NCBI GenBank assembly: GCA_018970765.1
Contig: JAGWVT010000004.1
Span: 1 to 64,000 of the forward strand
DNA: 64,000 nt
Origin: Actinomycetales bacterium
GTDB taxonomy: Bacteria; Actinomycetota; Actinomycetes; S36-B12
Direction: 5' to 3'
This document shows, piece by piece, positions 8,421 to 17,717 of this stretch. Position numbers and translations under genes: made by a program. Under the pieces are notes generated by a model. That model was not told the origin of the DNA and did no database searches. It was given only the letters and a program-made list of their open reading frames with translations. How positions within the stretch are numbered: position 1 is the stretch's first letter; each line of letters starts with the position of its first letter.

Positions 8421-9479
8421 ATGCCCATGGACTCACCCCGCCCGAGGAATGTCGTTGCCCTGGCCGGCGGCATTGGTGGTTCGCGATTTCTACGCGGCCT
8501 GCTCGCGTACCTGAATGACGAGCCGCACCAGGACCGTCCGCAACAGGCTGATTCCGACGCACCGGCGGTGACGGTGATCGGCAACACCGGTGACGACATC
8601 TGGATCCACGGACTCCGCGTCTGCCCCGACCTCGACACCGTGATGTACACCCTGGGCGGAGGGATCAGCGAGGAGCGCGGCTGGGGTCGCGAAGCCGAGA
8701 CCTTCACCGTCAAGGAGGAACTCGCGGAATACGGCGTCGAGCCGACCTGGTTCGGTCTTGGTGATCGCGATATCGCCACGCACCTGGTTCGCACGCAGTC
8801 GTTGGCCGCCGGCTTCGCCCTCAGTGAGGTCACCGCCGCACTGTGCGAGCGATGGCAGCCGGGAGTACGACTGCTGCCGATGAGTGATGATCGCGCCGAG
8901 ACACACGTACTGGTGGACGACCCCAGCGGTGCGACCACGGCAACCGGTGAACCCGCACGCATCGCCATGCACTTCCAGCAGTGGTGGATCCAGTACCGCG
9001 CCAGCCTGCCCGCACACGGTTTTCCGATTGTGGGTATCGATCAGGCGAAACCGGCGCCTGGTGTGGTGGAGGCCATTGCGGCGGCCGATCTCATCATCCT
9101 GCCGCCGAGCAACCCGGTGGTGTCGATCGGCACCATCCTGGCGGTGCCTGGTATTCGCGAAGCCCTCGTGGCGGCCTCAGCGCCGATCGTCGGTCTGTCG
9201 CCGATCATCGGTCAGGCACCCGTGCGAGGCATGGCGGATGCCTGCCTGACCGCCATCGGTGTGCCCACCTCGGCCAGCGGCGTCGCTGGGCACTACGGCG
9301 CTCGCAGCCGCGGCGGCCTGCTCGATGGTTGGTTAGTGGAAAGTTCCGACGCTGATCAGGTCGAGGCGATCATTGAACTGGGTATCGCCTGTCGTGCGGT
9401 GCCGCTGCTGATGTCGTCGGTTGCCGCCACCGCAGCGATGGCGCAGACCGCAATTGAACTCGTGCAGACCAATCGATGA
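8421..9479 (+). CDS. fbiA: 2-phospho-L-lactate transferase / F420-0 synthesis (FbiA, CofD family)
   Basis: Transfers the phospholactyl or phosphoenolpyruvyl moiety from its GDP-activated form to the deazaflavin FO, giving (dehydro-)F420-0. The 352-residue product begins with the family glycine loop VVALAGGIGGSRFLRGL, followed by GNTGDDIWIHGLRVCPDLDT and the STDD-like stretch GGISEERGWGREAETF, all characteristic of CofD/FbiA. An open frame extends far upstream, but GGGAGG at 8406-8411 sits nine bases before ATG 8421, and the length then fits mycobacterial FbiA (about 330). Its stop overlaps the fbiB start (ATGA), so the two form one unit. FO synthase and the guanylyltransferase are not in this window. 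Confidence 0.92.
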   Translation: MPMDSPRPRNVVALAGGIGGSRFLRGLLAYLNDEPHQDRPQQADSDAPAVTVIGNTGDDIWIHGLRVCPDLDTVMYTLGGGISEERGWGREAETFTVKEELAEYGVEPTWFGLGDRDIATHLVRTQSLAAGFALSEVTAALCERWQPGVRLLPMSDDRAETHVLVDDPSGATTATGEPARIAMHFQQWWIQYRASLPAHGFPIVGIDQAKPAPGVVEAIAAADLIILPPSNPVVSIGTILAVPGIREALVAASAPIVGLSPIIGQAPVRGMADACLTAIGVPTSASGVAGHYGARSRGGLLDGWLVESSDADQVEAIIELGIACRAVPLLMSSVAATAAMAQTAIELVQTNR

Positions 9480-10846
9480 GTCCCGCACTGCAGATAGTCG
9501 GTGTCGCATTACCCCAGCGCGTGCGTGCCGCTGATGACCTCCCCGCACTCCTGGAAACACCCCTGCGTGCCGTGCAGTGGCCCGATGGTTCTACCGGGCT
9601 GGCCGATGGCGACATCGTCGTGGTCACCTCGAAAGTCGTGGCCAAGGCTGAGGGGCGCGTTCGTCAGGCAGTGATGCGCGAACAGGCGATTGACGAGGAG
9701 AGCCTGCGCGTCATCGCGGTGAAGCAGACACCTCGGGGTGCGACGAAGATCGTGCAGACGCGACATGGCCTGGTGCTAGCGGCCGCTGGCATCGATGCCA
9801 GTAACACCGATGACGGCACGATCGTCCTGCTGCCCGAGGACCCAGATTCGTCCGCAATGCAGTTGTCGGCGCATTTGCAGATGAAGCTGGGTGTGCGCCT
9901 TGGTGTGATCGTCACCGACACCATGGGTAGGCCCTGGCGACTCGGACTCACAGACGTCGCGATCGGTTCGGCAGGCGTTGCGACGCTGGATGACTACACC
10001 GATCGCGTCGATGCTTTCGGACGGCAACTGGAGACGACCGTGGTTGCCATCGCCGACGAGATCGCGGCCGCGGCAGACCTCGTGAAGGGCAAGGTGACGA
10101 ATACTCCGGTAGCGGTCGTGCGTGGATTGGGCGCCAGCCTGCTGGCGCCCGCGTCGCCCGACGCGGGCGCGCGGGCGATGGTTCGCCCCCTGGATGAGGA
10201 CCTCTTCACCCTGGGCACGCAGGAGGCGATCGCCCTTGGACGTCGCCTCGCCGTGACAGAACGTCGTACGGTTCGAAAGTTCACCGATCAGCCAGTCAGC
10301 GATGAGGTCATCAACCAAGCCATCGAGGCCGCGATCACTTCGCCAGCCCCGCATCACAGCACTGCCTGGCACTTCACCGTGCTGCGGCAGAGCGCAGCGC
10401 GCACTCAACTGCTGGATGCCATGGCAGCACGCTGGCGAACCGATCTCGCTGAGATCGACGGACTGGACGCCGCGCAGATCGACCGGCGAATACGTCGCGG
10501 TGACCTACTTCGTACCGCACCAGTTGTGCTGCTGCCCGCAATGGATCTTGCCGCCGGTGCCCATGACTACCCGGACGAGGTTCGACGTGCCGCAGAACGT
10601 GACATGTTTCTAGTCGCGGGCGGTGCCGCGGTGCAAAGTCTGCTCATCGCCCTGTCGGCGGCCGGCCTTGGTGCTGCGTGGATCTCCTCGACGATGTTTT
10701 GCGCCGATGTTGTGCGCCGCGAACTGCACTGGGGCGATGGGCTACTGCCCCTGGGAGCGATTGCGATCGGTCACCCGCTGGAAAGCCCGCCGCCTCGACC
10801 ACCGCGATCTGCTGAGCAGTTTCGCCGCGACGTCACCGATCACTAG
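9476..10846 (+). CDS. fbiB: bifunctional F420-0:gamma-glutamyl ligase / nitroreductase-fold FbiB
   Basis: Adds the gamma-linked glutamate tail to F420-0 and, through the C-terminal FMN-binding domain, reduces dehydro-F420-0 and helps lengthen the tail. Residues 1-250 are the CofE-like GTP-dependent ligase (GDIVVVTSKVVAKAEGR; DTMGRPWRLGLTDVAIG). Residues about 255-450 are a nitroreductase domain opening with RRTVRKFTDQPVSDEVI. The two-domain length of 456 residues is the actinobacterial FbiB form; archaeal CofE lacks the second domain. Translation is coupled to fbiA by a four-base overlap. Its 3' end overlaps the convergent nucleotidyltransferase gene by 14 bases. Confidence 0.93.
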   Translation: MSPALQIVGVALPQRVRAADDLPALLETPLRAVQWPDGSTGLADGDIVVVTSKVVAKAEGRVRQAVMREQAIDEESLRVIAVKQTPRGATKIVQTRHGLVLAAAGIDASNTDDGTIVLLPEDPDSSAMQLSAHLQMKLGVRLGVIVTDTMGRPWRLGLTDVAIGSAGVATLDDYTDRVDAFGRQLETTVVAIADEIAAAADLVKGKVTNTPVAVVRGLGASLLAPASPDAGARAMVRPLDEDLFTLGTQEAIALGRRLAVTERRTVRKFTDQPVSDEVINQAIEAAITSPAPHHSTAWHFTVLRQSAARTQLLDAMAARWRTDLAEIDGLDAAQIDRRIRRGDLLRTAPVVLLPAMDLAAGAHDYPDEVRRAAERDMFLVAGGAAVQSLLIALSAAGLGAAWISSTMFCADVVRRELHWGDGLLPLGAIAIGHPLESPPPRPPRSAEQFRRDVTDH

Positions 10847-11915
10847 AGAACCGCACCGAGCACTCGGCCAGTTCTGCTTCTGGCCACACCCTCACACCCG
10901 GCAGCAGTTCATTGCCCGCACCGATGCGCGCGCGGTCACCGACGACTGCGCCATCCAGCACGGTGCCGGCACCGATGCGCGCCCCAACGCCAACGATGGA
11001 GTTGCGCACCTGCGCACCCGATTCGATGACAGCGCCGTCGAACACCACGCTGGCATCTACTTGGGCACCTGACTCGATGACGGCCGCACGACCGATGGCA
11101 CTGCCGCCGGTGAGCACGGCATCAGGTGCGATCTGCGCCGAAGGCAGTGCGAGGAAGGGCCCCGGGTTGGGCACGGCCGGTGAGGGTGCATGACCAAGCA
11201 CCAGATCGGCGGAGCCGCGGGCGAAGGCCAGTGGCGTGCCCAAGTCCAGCCAGTACCCGCGATCGACCACGCCAGTGACCAGGGCACCGGAGGTCAGCAA
11301 TCCGGGAAAGGTCTCGCGTTCGACCGAGACCACCCGACCGGCAGGAATGTCGTCAATGACAGACCGACGAAAGACGTAACAGCCCGCGTTGATGGTGTCG
11401 GTGATGATCTCTTCGGGCGTCTGCGGCTTCTCCAGGAATGCGGTAACCCGGCCCGATTCATCGATCGGCACCAGGCCATAGGCGCGCGGGTCCTCCACTG
11501 GCGTGAGATAGAGCGTGACGTCAGCATCAACCTGTTGATGGTGATGCACCAGCCCGGCGATATCGACACCGGTAAGAACGTCGCCATTGAAGACTAGGAC
11601 CGGATCATTAGGACCGCTGGCCAGTTCAGACATCACATGGTTGATCGCACCGCCGGTACCGAGCGGCTCAGTCTCAGTCACCACCACGATCTCAATACCG
11701 AGATCGTTGGCGTCGAGAAACTCTCGAAACACTTCTGCTCGATAACTCGTTGCCAGCACGATGCGCGTGACGCCCGCCTGCTTTGCGCGGGCGATCTGAT
11801 GGACGGTGAAGGGAACACCAGCCACCGGGAGCATCGGCTTGGGTGTGTTGATCGTCAGTGGGCGAAGGCGGGTCCCCTGCCCGCCCACCAGCAGCACGGC
11901 CTCGGTCACTGCCAC
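10833..11915 (-). CDS. NDP-sugar pyrophosphorylase (mannose-1-phosphate guanylyltransferase type)
   Basis: Activates a sugar-1-phosphate with NTP, most likely mannose-1-phosphate to GDP-mannose given the gene order (the mycobacterial equivalent beside fbiAB is ManB/MpgA-like). The signature LLVGGQGTRLRPLT is at residues 8-21 with PKPMLPVAG following; FNGDVLT carries the metal-binding Asp near residue 110. The last hundred residues are left-handed beta-helix hexapeptide repeats (IGRAAVIESGAQVDASVVF and so on), as in trimeric pyrophosphorylases. Start GTG at 11915; a second GTG two codons on is possible. The product would feed envelope glycan synthesis. Substrate is inferred. Confidence 0.85.
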   Translation of the reverse strand: MAVTEAVLLVGGQGTRLRPLTINTPKPMLPVAGVPFTVHQIARAKQAGVTRIVLATSYRAEVFREFLDANDLGIEIVVVTETEPLGTGGAINHVMSELASGPNDPVLVFNGDVLTGVDIAGLVHHHQQVDADVTLYLTPVEDPRAYGLVPIDESGRVTAFLEKPQTPEEIITDTINAGCYVFRRSVIDDIPAGRVVSVERETFPGLLTSGALVTGVVDRGYWLDLGTPLAFARGSADLVLGHAPSPAVPNPGPFLALPSAQIAPDAVLTGGSAIGRAAVIESGAQVDASVVFDGAVIESGAQVRNSIVGVGARIGAGTVLDGAVVGDRARIGAGNELLPGVRVWPEAELAECSVRFSSDR

Positions 11916-11930
11916 AGCCTGACACAGGTC

Positions 11931-12683
11931 TCACCAGGGTGTCGCGGACTCCTGATCGGCTCGCTGACGGAGCTGTTCTTCGTTCATCGATTCGCTCACG
12001 ACTATGGAGGTCCCCGGCAGCACTGGAGCGATGGCTAGCACCAACGCCGCGAGTACGCCATCGGCAGGTTCCCCTGCAATCAGCAGTCGCGTTGCCGGGC
12101 TGCGTTGCGTGACTTCATGCTGCACGCGTGCGACGGCCTCCTGCTGGGTAATGAAGGGGCGAGTTTGATCAGCGAGTGCCGGACCGACCACTTCCGGAGC
12201 GAAGAAATCGTCGCCACCCGCCCGCGCCATGAGCGCGGCATCCTCGACGCCCGCCGGCAGCTCGGCCAGCGGCATGCCCAGTGGGTGCAATGAGACAGCC
12301 CAAGTATTGGTGCTTTGGCTCACCGGCGCCTCGATCGACGGACCGACCAGTTGCAGTCGTGCCTGCTCGGGATCGCGGCCAAGGTGCACGGTGGCACCGG
12401 CCGACCAGCAAGCCAGCAGCCATACACAGCGTTGCCAGTGCCAGGGCAGGTCGACGGCCACCAGATCCCCCGGTTCGATGTCGGCCTCATCTACCAGCGC
12501 ATTGGCGGCCTTGGCTACCGCGTTGGCAAGGGTGAGCGCTGAGAGTTCGGTACGGGCACCCTGGTCATAGGCCGTGAGCACCGGCGCACCCGCATTTGCG
12601 TGGCCACGAGCCTTGGCGACGACCATCGGCCAAATCACCGCACTAGATAGCGACTGCGTGCCTGGTTGGAGTACCTGGCTCAT
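11931..12683 (-). CDS. TIGR03089 family protein
   Basis: 250 residues, belonging to an actinobacterial family that resembles the N-terminal part of acyl-adenylate-forming (AMP-binding) enzymes but is too short to be one. The recognisable stretch is about residues 45-105: LTLANAVAKAANAL, then EPGDLVAVDLPWHWQRCVWLLACWSAGATV. The ATP-grasping P-loop and C-terminal domain of true AMP ligases are absent, so activity is unlikely; role unknown. Its start overlaps the stop of the amidase/SpoIID gene by four bases, so the two are probably co-translated. Confidence 0.82.
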   Translation of the reverse strand: MSQVLQPGTQSLSSAVIWPMVVAKARGHANAGAPVLTAYDQGARTELSALTLANAVAKAANALVDEADIEPGDLVAVDLPWHWQRCVWLLACWSAGATVHLGRDPEQARLQLVGPSIEAPVSQSTNTWAVSLHPLGMPLAELPAGVEDAALMARAGGDDFFAPEVVGPALADQTRPFITQQEAVARVQHEVTQRSPATRLLIAGEPADGVLAALVLAIAPVLPGTSIVVSESMNEEQLRQRADQESATPW

Positions 12684-15600
12684 GTGCGCGCGGTCTTGCG
12701 CTTGCGAATCTCGACCGTCACTTCTTCACTGACAGCGATGACCTGGCCCTTGCGCACGACGACGATGCGGTATTGGTACACGGACCCCGCTGGTACGGCG
12801 CTCTTGACGCGGAATCGAAAGCGTCCCTTCGCATTCGTTCGCGTCTTGTCCACGGTGGTCCAGACGCCGTCGATTAGGCGTTGCCGTTCGACGCGGACCC
12901 CCTTGCTATCCGCCTTCGGTCGAACCTTGCCGCGGAAGATCAACCGGCTACCTGCCTTGGGCGTTGTCGTGGGCCCTATACGCAGTGTCACCCGCAGCGC
13001 GCTTGCGCCGGCGGTGTCGCCTTCGGGTTGCGCGGCTGTGCTGTCACCGGACGTCGCACCACCAACACTGTTGCTCTGCGGCGCCCCAACGCCGGTTGCA
13101 CCGTCGATACTCGTCACGTATGCCGACTTCAACCCAAGGGCAGTCCGGAACTGTTCGCCGGTCAACGCACGAGTGGTCCCGTCACTCAAAGTGGCGCGAA
13201 CCTCGCCCACCGCTCCGGAGGTGAGTCGCTTGGTCACCTCGACCTTCCACACCGCCGGTGCTTGGAAGGCTTTCGCCATTTGCGCCTGACTTGCCGTGAC
13301 CGTCCAAGAGCGGTGCGGATTGTCTGCATGCAGTGACGAGGGGTCGGGCACGCTCACCAGGTAGGGCAGGTCACCACCCCAGACCTCTTTGACCGAGTTC
13401 GTCGCACCGCCCGATGATGAGGAGTAGAAGGCACTGATGGGCTCGCCGTTGTACAGCACGGCAAGGCCCGTGGTGGGTGATGCGGCAGTTGCGTCCACGG
13501 CTTCCACCCATTTGCCGCCCTTGGGGCCGGACTGCTTGGCGTAGCCGGTGAAGGTCTGGTCGATGTATGGACCGGTGCCGTCATCGACATGGCAGTCACA
13601 GGCCTTGCGCACACCACTCTTAGCGATCTTGGCTAGCGCGTAGGTTCGCGCTGCGATGGCCTGCGTCTGCAGCGCAGCAGCCGGCCAAGAGCTGGTCACC
13701 TCGGAGATTCCGTAGAGGTACTCATCATGCAAGCGGACCACGTTGACCACGTTCAAGCGCACTCCACCACTGGTGGTCACAGCGGAGACTTCCATCGACC
13801 CATAGCGGTACCGATGCCCAGGTGAATCGAAGGTGCCTTGGCCGCTGATCAGATTCAGCATCGTCGTGCCTCCGGCCGCACCACCGGGATTGCGCGTACC
13901 GGCCCAGCGCACGCTGACATTGGGGGCAGAGCCCAGGTCGGTGGTCTGGCCCTGCGCGATGCGCTGGACGGCCACCGATGCACCTGAGACGCCGAAGGTG
14001 AAGACATCCTGCGGACCACCCACGACCACATTGCCGCCGACCGTGACTTCAATGGCACCCCCGTCACCGGCGATAGCTTCACTGCGCATCTGTGCGTTAG
14101 CGATCTGATAGCGGACGTTGACTCGCACGTCTGCTTCATCCGGCACCGGTGAAACGGTTGTTCCCGTGTAGTAATAGGTGAGGATGCTGCTGGCGTCCCG
14201 GCCCTCTTTGGCCATGGCGTACGCCCCCCACTGCGATAGGCCAATGCCATGCCCGTAGCCACTACCAACGAGCGTGAACGCTTCCGGTGGGCCACAGGGA
14301 TCCTGCGGAGAACCTGCAGCGGGTGTGATGACACCGCTGCCTGTCCAGGGGTACATCGCATCGCCGTTGGCATCACCGGTGAGCGTGAAGGTGTACGTAC
14401 CCGGTGGCACCGGAGCACCATTGCCGTCGCGCTTATCCCAGCTGATCGTCAAGGGGCCAGCAGCATCTTGGCGCCCACTGATGGTCCGCACCACGGACCC
14501 GCATCTCGATGCGATGGCAAGGTTCCAGGAGATCGGCGCCGTACTGCGGGTGGTGACGGTGAGCGGGTCTGCGGAACCCCATGGCACCGGCCCGCTGACC
14601 GCCGGGTCATAAACCGTTGCGCCCATCATCGACGTCGCCAGTGCACGAACGGTGGGCAACTGGGCCTCGAGGAATTGACCCGGGCACTTGGTGGCACCGA
14701 TGTCCCTATGGCCACCGACCACAAGTGCAGTCGCCTGCGTACCGGGGGCGTACTTACTGGTGCCTGAACCGGAGTCCGAGACGAGGATCTGCGTACCATT
14801 GGGATCGCGATGGTTGATGGCAAGTTTCCAGGCAAGCAGCGATGCGATCGAGCTCGTCATCGCGGACATCTGCTCCGGCGGTGGATTGACCTTTTCAAAG
14901 TTGCCGATCGCTGAGATCGCAAAGGTCTCGTTGTTGAAGCCGGCAGTGTGTGCTCCGACGACGGCCTGGTCCATGCCGCCGGCGCGACCCTCATAAAGAC
15001 GCCCGTAGCGATCGACGAGGAAGTTGTACGCCATATCCGAGTAGCGCAGCCCCTTGATGTACCACCCGTACAGATTGCGAACCTGCTGCGCCGCCTCCTC
15101 TGGGGTGTACTCAGACTTCGACGTGGTGTGGTGCACGAACGCGGCCTTGATGGTGGGTGAGTATCGGGGCGCATCCACCCGCAGTGTTTCGTCCGCTCCC
15201 CACTGGTCTCGCGTGATGATTGCGGGAGCAGGCGCAGTCACAGTGCCGGCCCGAGCCAGCGCACCGCTGCCAGCCGCCTGTTCATCGACGCTAACCTGCG
15301 TGTCTGCCAACTGCGCATCCGCCTGGGTCACCGGGTTGTCCAAGAGCATCACCTGCGGATTCACCGGCTCTTCACCCTCCGGCGCATCGATGCGCACCTG
15401 AACGCCGTCAGCGGCATCGACCAGAAGCGGATCGGTGCCGTAGCGCGCCCCCTCAGCCTCCGGTGAATCGGGATCCGGCCCGTGCTCGGTGACCCGGAGC
15501 GGGTACCAGGCGCCCCAGTCATCGTCCTCGCGCACGCGCACCAGTACTCGCGTACTCGGGTCCAACGGGGCATCCGACGTCACACCCACCAGTCCAAACT

Positions 15601-16060
15601 CGCCAGTGTTCAGCGGGGCCGTCGCGACGGCCGGCGCGACCGGGTCATCCGTCAGGTCTGCCGACACTGTGCTGGGACCTTGCAGCGGGGCCAGCCCTAG
15701 CGGCGTGACGAGATCTCCTGAGCCACCGTGCTCGTGAGTGAGGTCTTCCCAGGACGCCATGGCCACGGCGGATTCGCGAACCGCAACGGGGTCGATGCCG
15801 GTCAGTGGCAGCACGACAAGTGTGGGGTCAATGGGGGCATTGCGTGGCTGCTTGGGCATCACATCGGGGGTGACTACCGGCATGGCCAGGCCCGTCACCA
15901 CCACCACAGGAGCCAGCAGCAGCGGCACAAGCGGGCGTACCCGTCGGCGCAGGCCGCAGACGGACGCCACGGCATGACCCAGCAACCCTTGAGCCTTCGG
16001 CTTTAGGGCGTTCACCAAGCCCGCGGCGCTCGTGGCGCCTTGGGCAGACTTCTGGCACAT
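12680..16060 (-). CDS. exported amidase / SpoIID-domain cell-wall protein
   Basis: 1126 residues from the ATG at 16060, which has GGAG about eight bases upstream; 28 further in-frame codons upstream lack such a site. A basic leader and hydrophobic segment (about 40-62) export it. About residues 280-475 are an N-acetylmuramoyl-L-alanine amidase (PGRP/Amidase_2) domain with zinc ligands in AAFVHHTT, GHRDIG and TKCPG. About 500-575 look like a FlgD-type Ig domain (PPGTYTFTLTGDANGD). About 600-910 are SpoIID/LytB: YGHGIGLSQWGAYAMA, then EYLYGISEV and QTQAIAARTYALAK, then SSSSGGATNSVKEVWGG. The last hundred residues are a beta-rich wall-binding-like domain. It should cleave peptide stems and denuded glycan during wall remodelling. 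The gene is divergent from the LCP gene. Confidence 0.88.
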   Translation of the reverse strand: MCQKSAQGATSAAGLVNALKPKAQGLLGHAVASVCGLRRRVRPLVPLLLAPVVVVTGLAMPVVTPDVMPKQPRNAPIDPTLVVLPLTGIDPVAVRESAVAMASWEDLTHEHGGSGDLVTPLGLAPLQGPSTVSADLTDDPVAPAVATAPLNTGEFGLVGVTSDAPLDPSTRVLVRVREDDDWGAWYPLRVTEHGPDPDSPEAEGARYGTDPLLVDAADGVQVRIDAPEGEEPVNPQVMLLDNPVTQADAQLADTQVSVDEQAAGSGALARAGTVTAPAPAIITRDQWGADETLRVDAPRYSPTIKAAFVHHTTSKSEYTPEEAAQQVRNLYGWYIKGLRYSDMAYNFLVDRYGRLYEGRAGGMDQAVVGAHTAGFNNETFAISAIGNFEKVNPPPEQMSAMTSSIASLLAWKLAINHRDPNGTQILVSDSGSGTSKYAPGTQATALVVGGHRDIGATKCPGQFLEAQLPTVRALATSMMGATVYDPAVSGPVPWGSADPLTVTTRSTAPISWNLAIASRCGSVVRTISGRQDAAGPLTISWDKRDGNGAPVPPGTYTFTLTGDANGDAMYPWTGSGVITPAAGSPQDPCGPPEAFTLVGSGYGHGIGLSQWGAYAMAKEGRDASSILTYYYTGTTVSPVPDEADVRVNVRYQIANAQMRSEAIAGDGGAIEVTVGGNVVVGGPQDVFTFGVSGASVAVQRIAQGQTTDLGSAPNVSVRWAGTRNPGGAAGGTTMLNLISGQGTFDSPGHRYRYGSMEVSAVTTSGGVRLNVVNVVRLHDEYLYGISEVTSSWPAAALQTQAIAARTYALAKIAKSGVRKACDCHVDDGTGPYIDQTFTGYAKQSGPKGGKWVEAVDATAASPTTGLAVLYNGEPISAFYSSSSGGATNSVKEVWGGDLPYLVSVPDPSSLHADNPHRSWTVTASQAQMAKAFQAPAVWKVEVTKRLTSGAVGEVRATLSDGTTRALTGEQFRTALGLKSAYVTSIDGATGVGAPQSNSVGGATSGDSTAAQPEGDTAGASALRVTLRIGPTTTPKAGSRLIFRGKVRPKADSKGVRVERQRLIDGVWTTVDKTRTNAKGRFRFRVKSAVPAGSVYQYRIVVVRKGQVIAVSEEVTVEIRKRKTART

Positions 16061-16136
16061 GGCGGGATCTCCGATTGATGTCAGTCCTACGGTGACATAT
16101 GACGCGCGTCGCACCGTGTTTCCCACGCCTACCGCC

Positions 16137-16152
16137 TGTAACATTTTTCACA
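16137..16152. promoter_or_regulatory. CRP/GlxR-like palindrome upstream of the amidase gene
   Basis: TGTAACATTTTTCACA has the form TGTRA-N6-TCACA, one base from the CRP/GlxR consensus TGTGA-N6-TCACA, 77 bases upstream of the amidase start. The left half TGTAAC also resembles MtrA-type half-sites known at wall-hydrolase genes. It lies in the 243-base divergent gap between the amidase and LCP genes, the only sizeable untranslated stretch here. Assignment to a regulator is inference. Confidence 0.4.
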
Positions 16153-16303
16153 CCCGCGTCGGCAGCATGGAACGCGGCACCCGGCACTTTCGTCTAACTG
16201 ACACGACTCCGGGGTTACGTAAGCCAAGGGCTGGCTGTCGCGCGGTTTACGCTGCAGTGGCTGATCCGCCTGCGCTGATGTACCGCTGACTGAAGGAGAA
16301 CCG

Positions 16304-17698
16304 ATGGGTTCCTGGCGATGGACCAGGATCTTGGCTGCGATTTTGGCTGGCGCGGTGCTCCTGCTTGCGGCCATCGGCGGGTTCGTATCCCTGACGATGA
16401 ATCAGATGCAGGGGAACATCACCGCGCTGGATGTCTCTGAGCAGATCGGGAGCCCGACCGCATCGGCACCTGCCGTAGTCGACGAAGCAGGCAGTTATGA
16501 ACCCTTCACGGTGCTGCTGATGGGCTCGGACACCCGACAGGGCAAGGAGAACCGCGGGTACGGCAAGGCCAATGAAATCGGCGGAGAGCGATCCGACACC
16601 ACAATTTTGCTGCACGTCAGCGCGGATCGATCCCATGCGGTCGCGGTGAGCATTCCGCGTGACACCCTGATCACGCTGCCGACCTGCAAGAGAGACGGCA
16701 AACAGGTTGGTGGTTATCAGGGACGATTCAACGAGGCGATCGAACTCGCGGGGCCGGGCTGCACACTCAAGGCTGTCCAGGAGATGACCGGCCTGCCCAT
16801 TGAACACTTCATGGTGGTGGACTTCGGCGGATTCAAGCGCATTGTGGATTCCATCGGTGGCGTGGAGATCTGCGTGGCCGAGGACGTCAATGACTCACAG
16901 AGCGGCCTTCGGTTGACGAAGGGTACGCACGTCGTCAAGGGCGAAGAGGCACTTGCCTTCGTGCGTGCTCGCAAGACCCTGGGCGATGGTTCGGATACCT
17001 CGCGCATTCGGCGCCAGCAGGCATTCCTGTCGTCGACGATTCGTCAGGTGCTCTCCAGCGACACACTGCTCAACCCAGTCAAACTCGTCAACGTGCTCAA
17101 TGCCGCAACTGAATCACTGACAGCGGATCCATTCCTTGCTGACCTACAGAACTTGCAGGATCTCGCCCTGAGCATGCGGCAACTCAAGCCCAAAGACATC
17201 ACCTTCACCACCATGCCGTGGTACCCATCCGGTGACGGGGCAACGGTGCTGCAGAACAAGAAGCGCGCCAAAGCGCTCTGGCAAGCCATTGCCGATGACA
17301 CCGCGTGGCCGCCCAAGGGCGAAAGCGACCAGCCGGTCCTGCGGGTTGAGCCCAACACGATTCGCGTCGACGTGCTGAATGGGACGAGTACCAAGGGCCT
17401 GGCCAAGAAGGTGGCCAAGCAACTTCGCAAAGAGGGCTATCGCGTCATGGAGGTCGGCAATACCAAGACCCCCGCCGCCCAGACGACCGTCATCTACGAC
17501 CCTGATTGGGACAACTCCGCAAAGACCCTCATCTACGCCACCACCGCAGAGGCGAAGTCCGAGCCCGGTCACGGCCAGCGGATGACGCTGGTTATCGGAG
17601 ACGACTTCACCGCAGTGCAACCAGTGAAGATCAGCGATCAGTTGAAGGACAAGACGGCGAACCTGAACACGGCCGACGAGTCCTTCTGCGCTGCCTAG
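16304..17698 (+). CDS. LytR-CpsA-Psr (LCP) family glycopolymer transferase
   Basis: LCP enzymes move lipid-linked glycopolymer (teichoic acid, capsule, arabinogalactan) onto peptidoglycan outside the membrane. 464 residues: one membrane segment at about 8-30; the LCP catalytic domain about 65-290 with LLMGSDTRQGKE, RSDTTILLHV, VSIPRDTLI and a late SRIRRQQ arginine motif that binds the pyrophosphate; and a C-terminal LytR_C domain (about 345-450, VDVLNGTSTKGLAKKVA). GGAG lies close before the ATG. It stands next to the glycopolymer cluster, fitting a role as the final ligase for that polymer. The acceptor polymer is inferred. Confidence 0.92.
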   Translation: MGSWRWTRILAAILAGAVLLLAAIGGFVSLTMNQMQGNITALDVSEQIGSPTASAPAVVDEAGSYEPFTVLLMGSDTRQGKENRGYGKANEIGGERSDTTILLHVSADRSHAVAVSIPRDTLITLPTCKRDGKQVGGYQGRFNEAIELAGPGCTLKAVQEMTGLPIEHFMVVDFGGFKRIVDSIGGVEICVAEDVNDSQSGLRLTKGTHVVKGEEALAFVRARKTLGDGSDTSRIRRQQAFLSSTIRQVLSSDTLLNPVKLVNVLNAATESLTADPFLADLQNLQDLALSMRQLKPKDITFTTMPWYPSGDGATVLQNKKRAKALWQAIADDTAWPPKGESDQPVLRVEPNTIRVDVLNGTSTKGLAKKVAKQLRKEGYRVMEVGNTKTPAAQTTVIYDPDWDNSAKTLIYATTAEAKSEPGHGQRMTLVIGDDFTAVQPVKISDQLKDKTANLNTADESFCAA

Positions 17699-17717
17699 CA
17701 GCGTGCCGTAGCTCGCT

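Noticed and set aside
16061-16144. Twenty-eight-codon N-terminal extension of the amidase/SpoIID protein
   Set aside because: ATG 16060 has GGAG at proper spacing; the extension has none and overlaps the putative regulatory site region.
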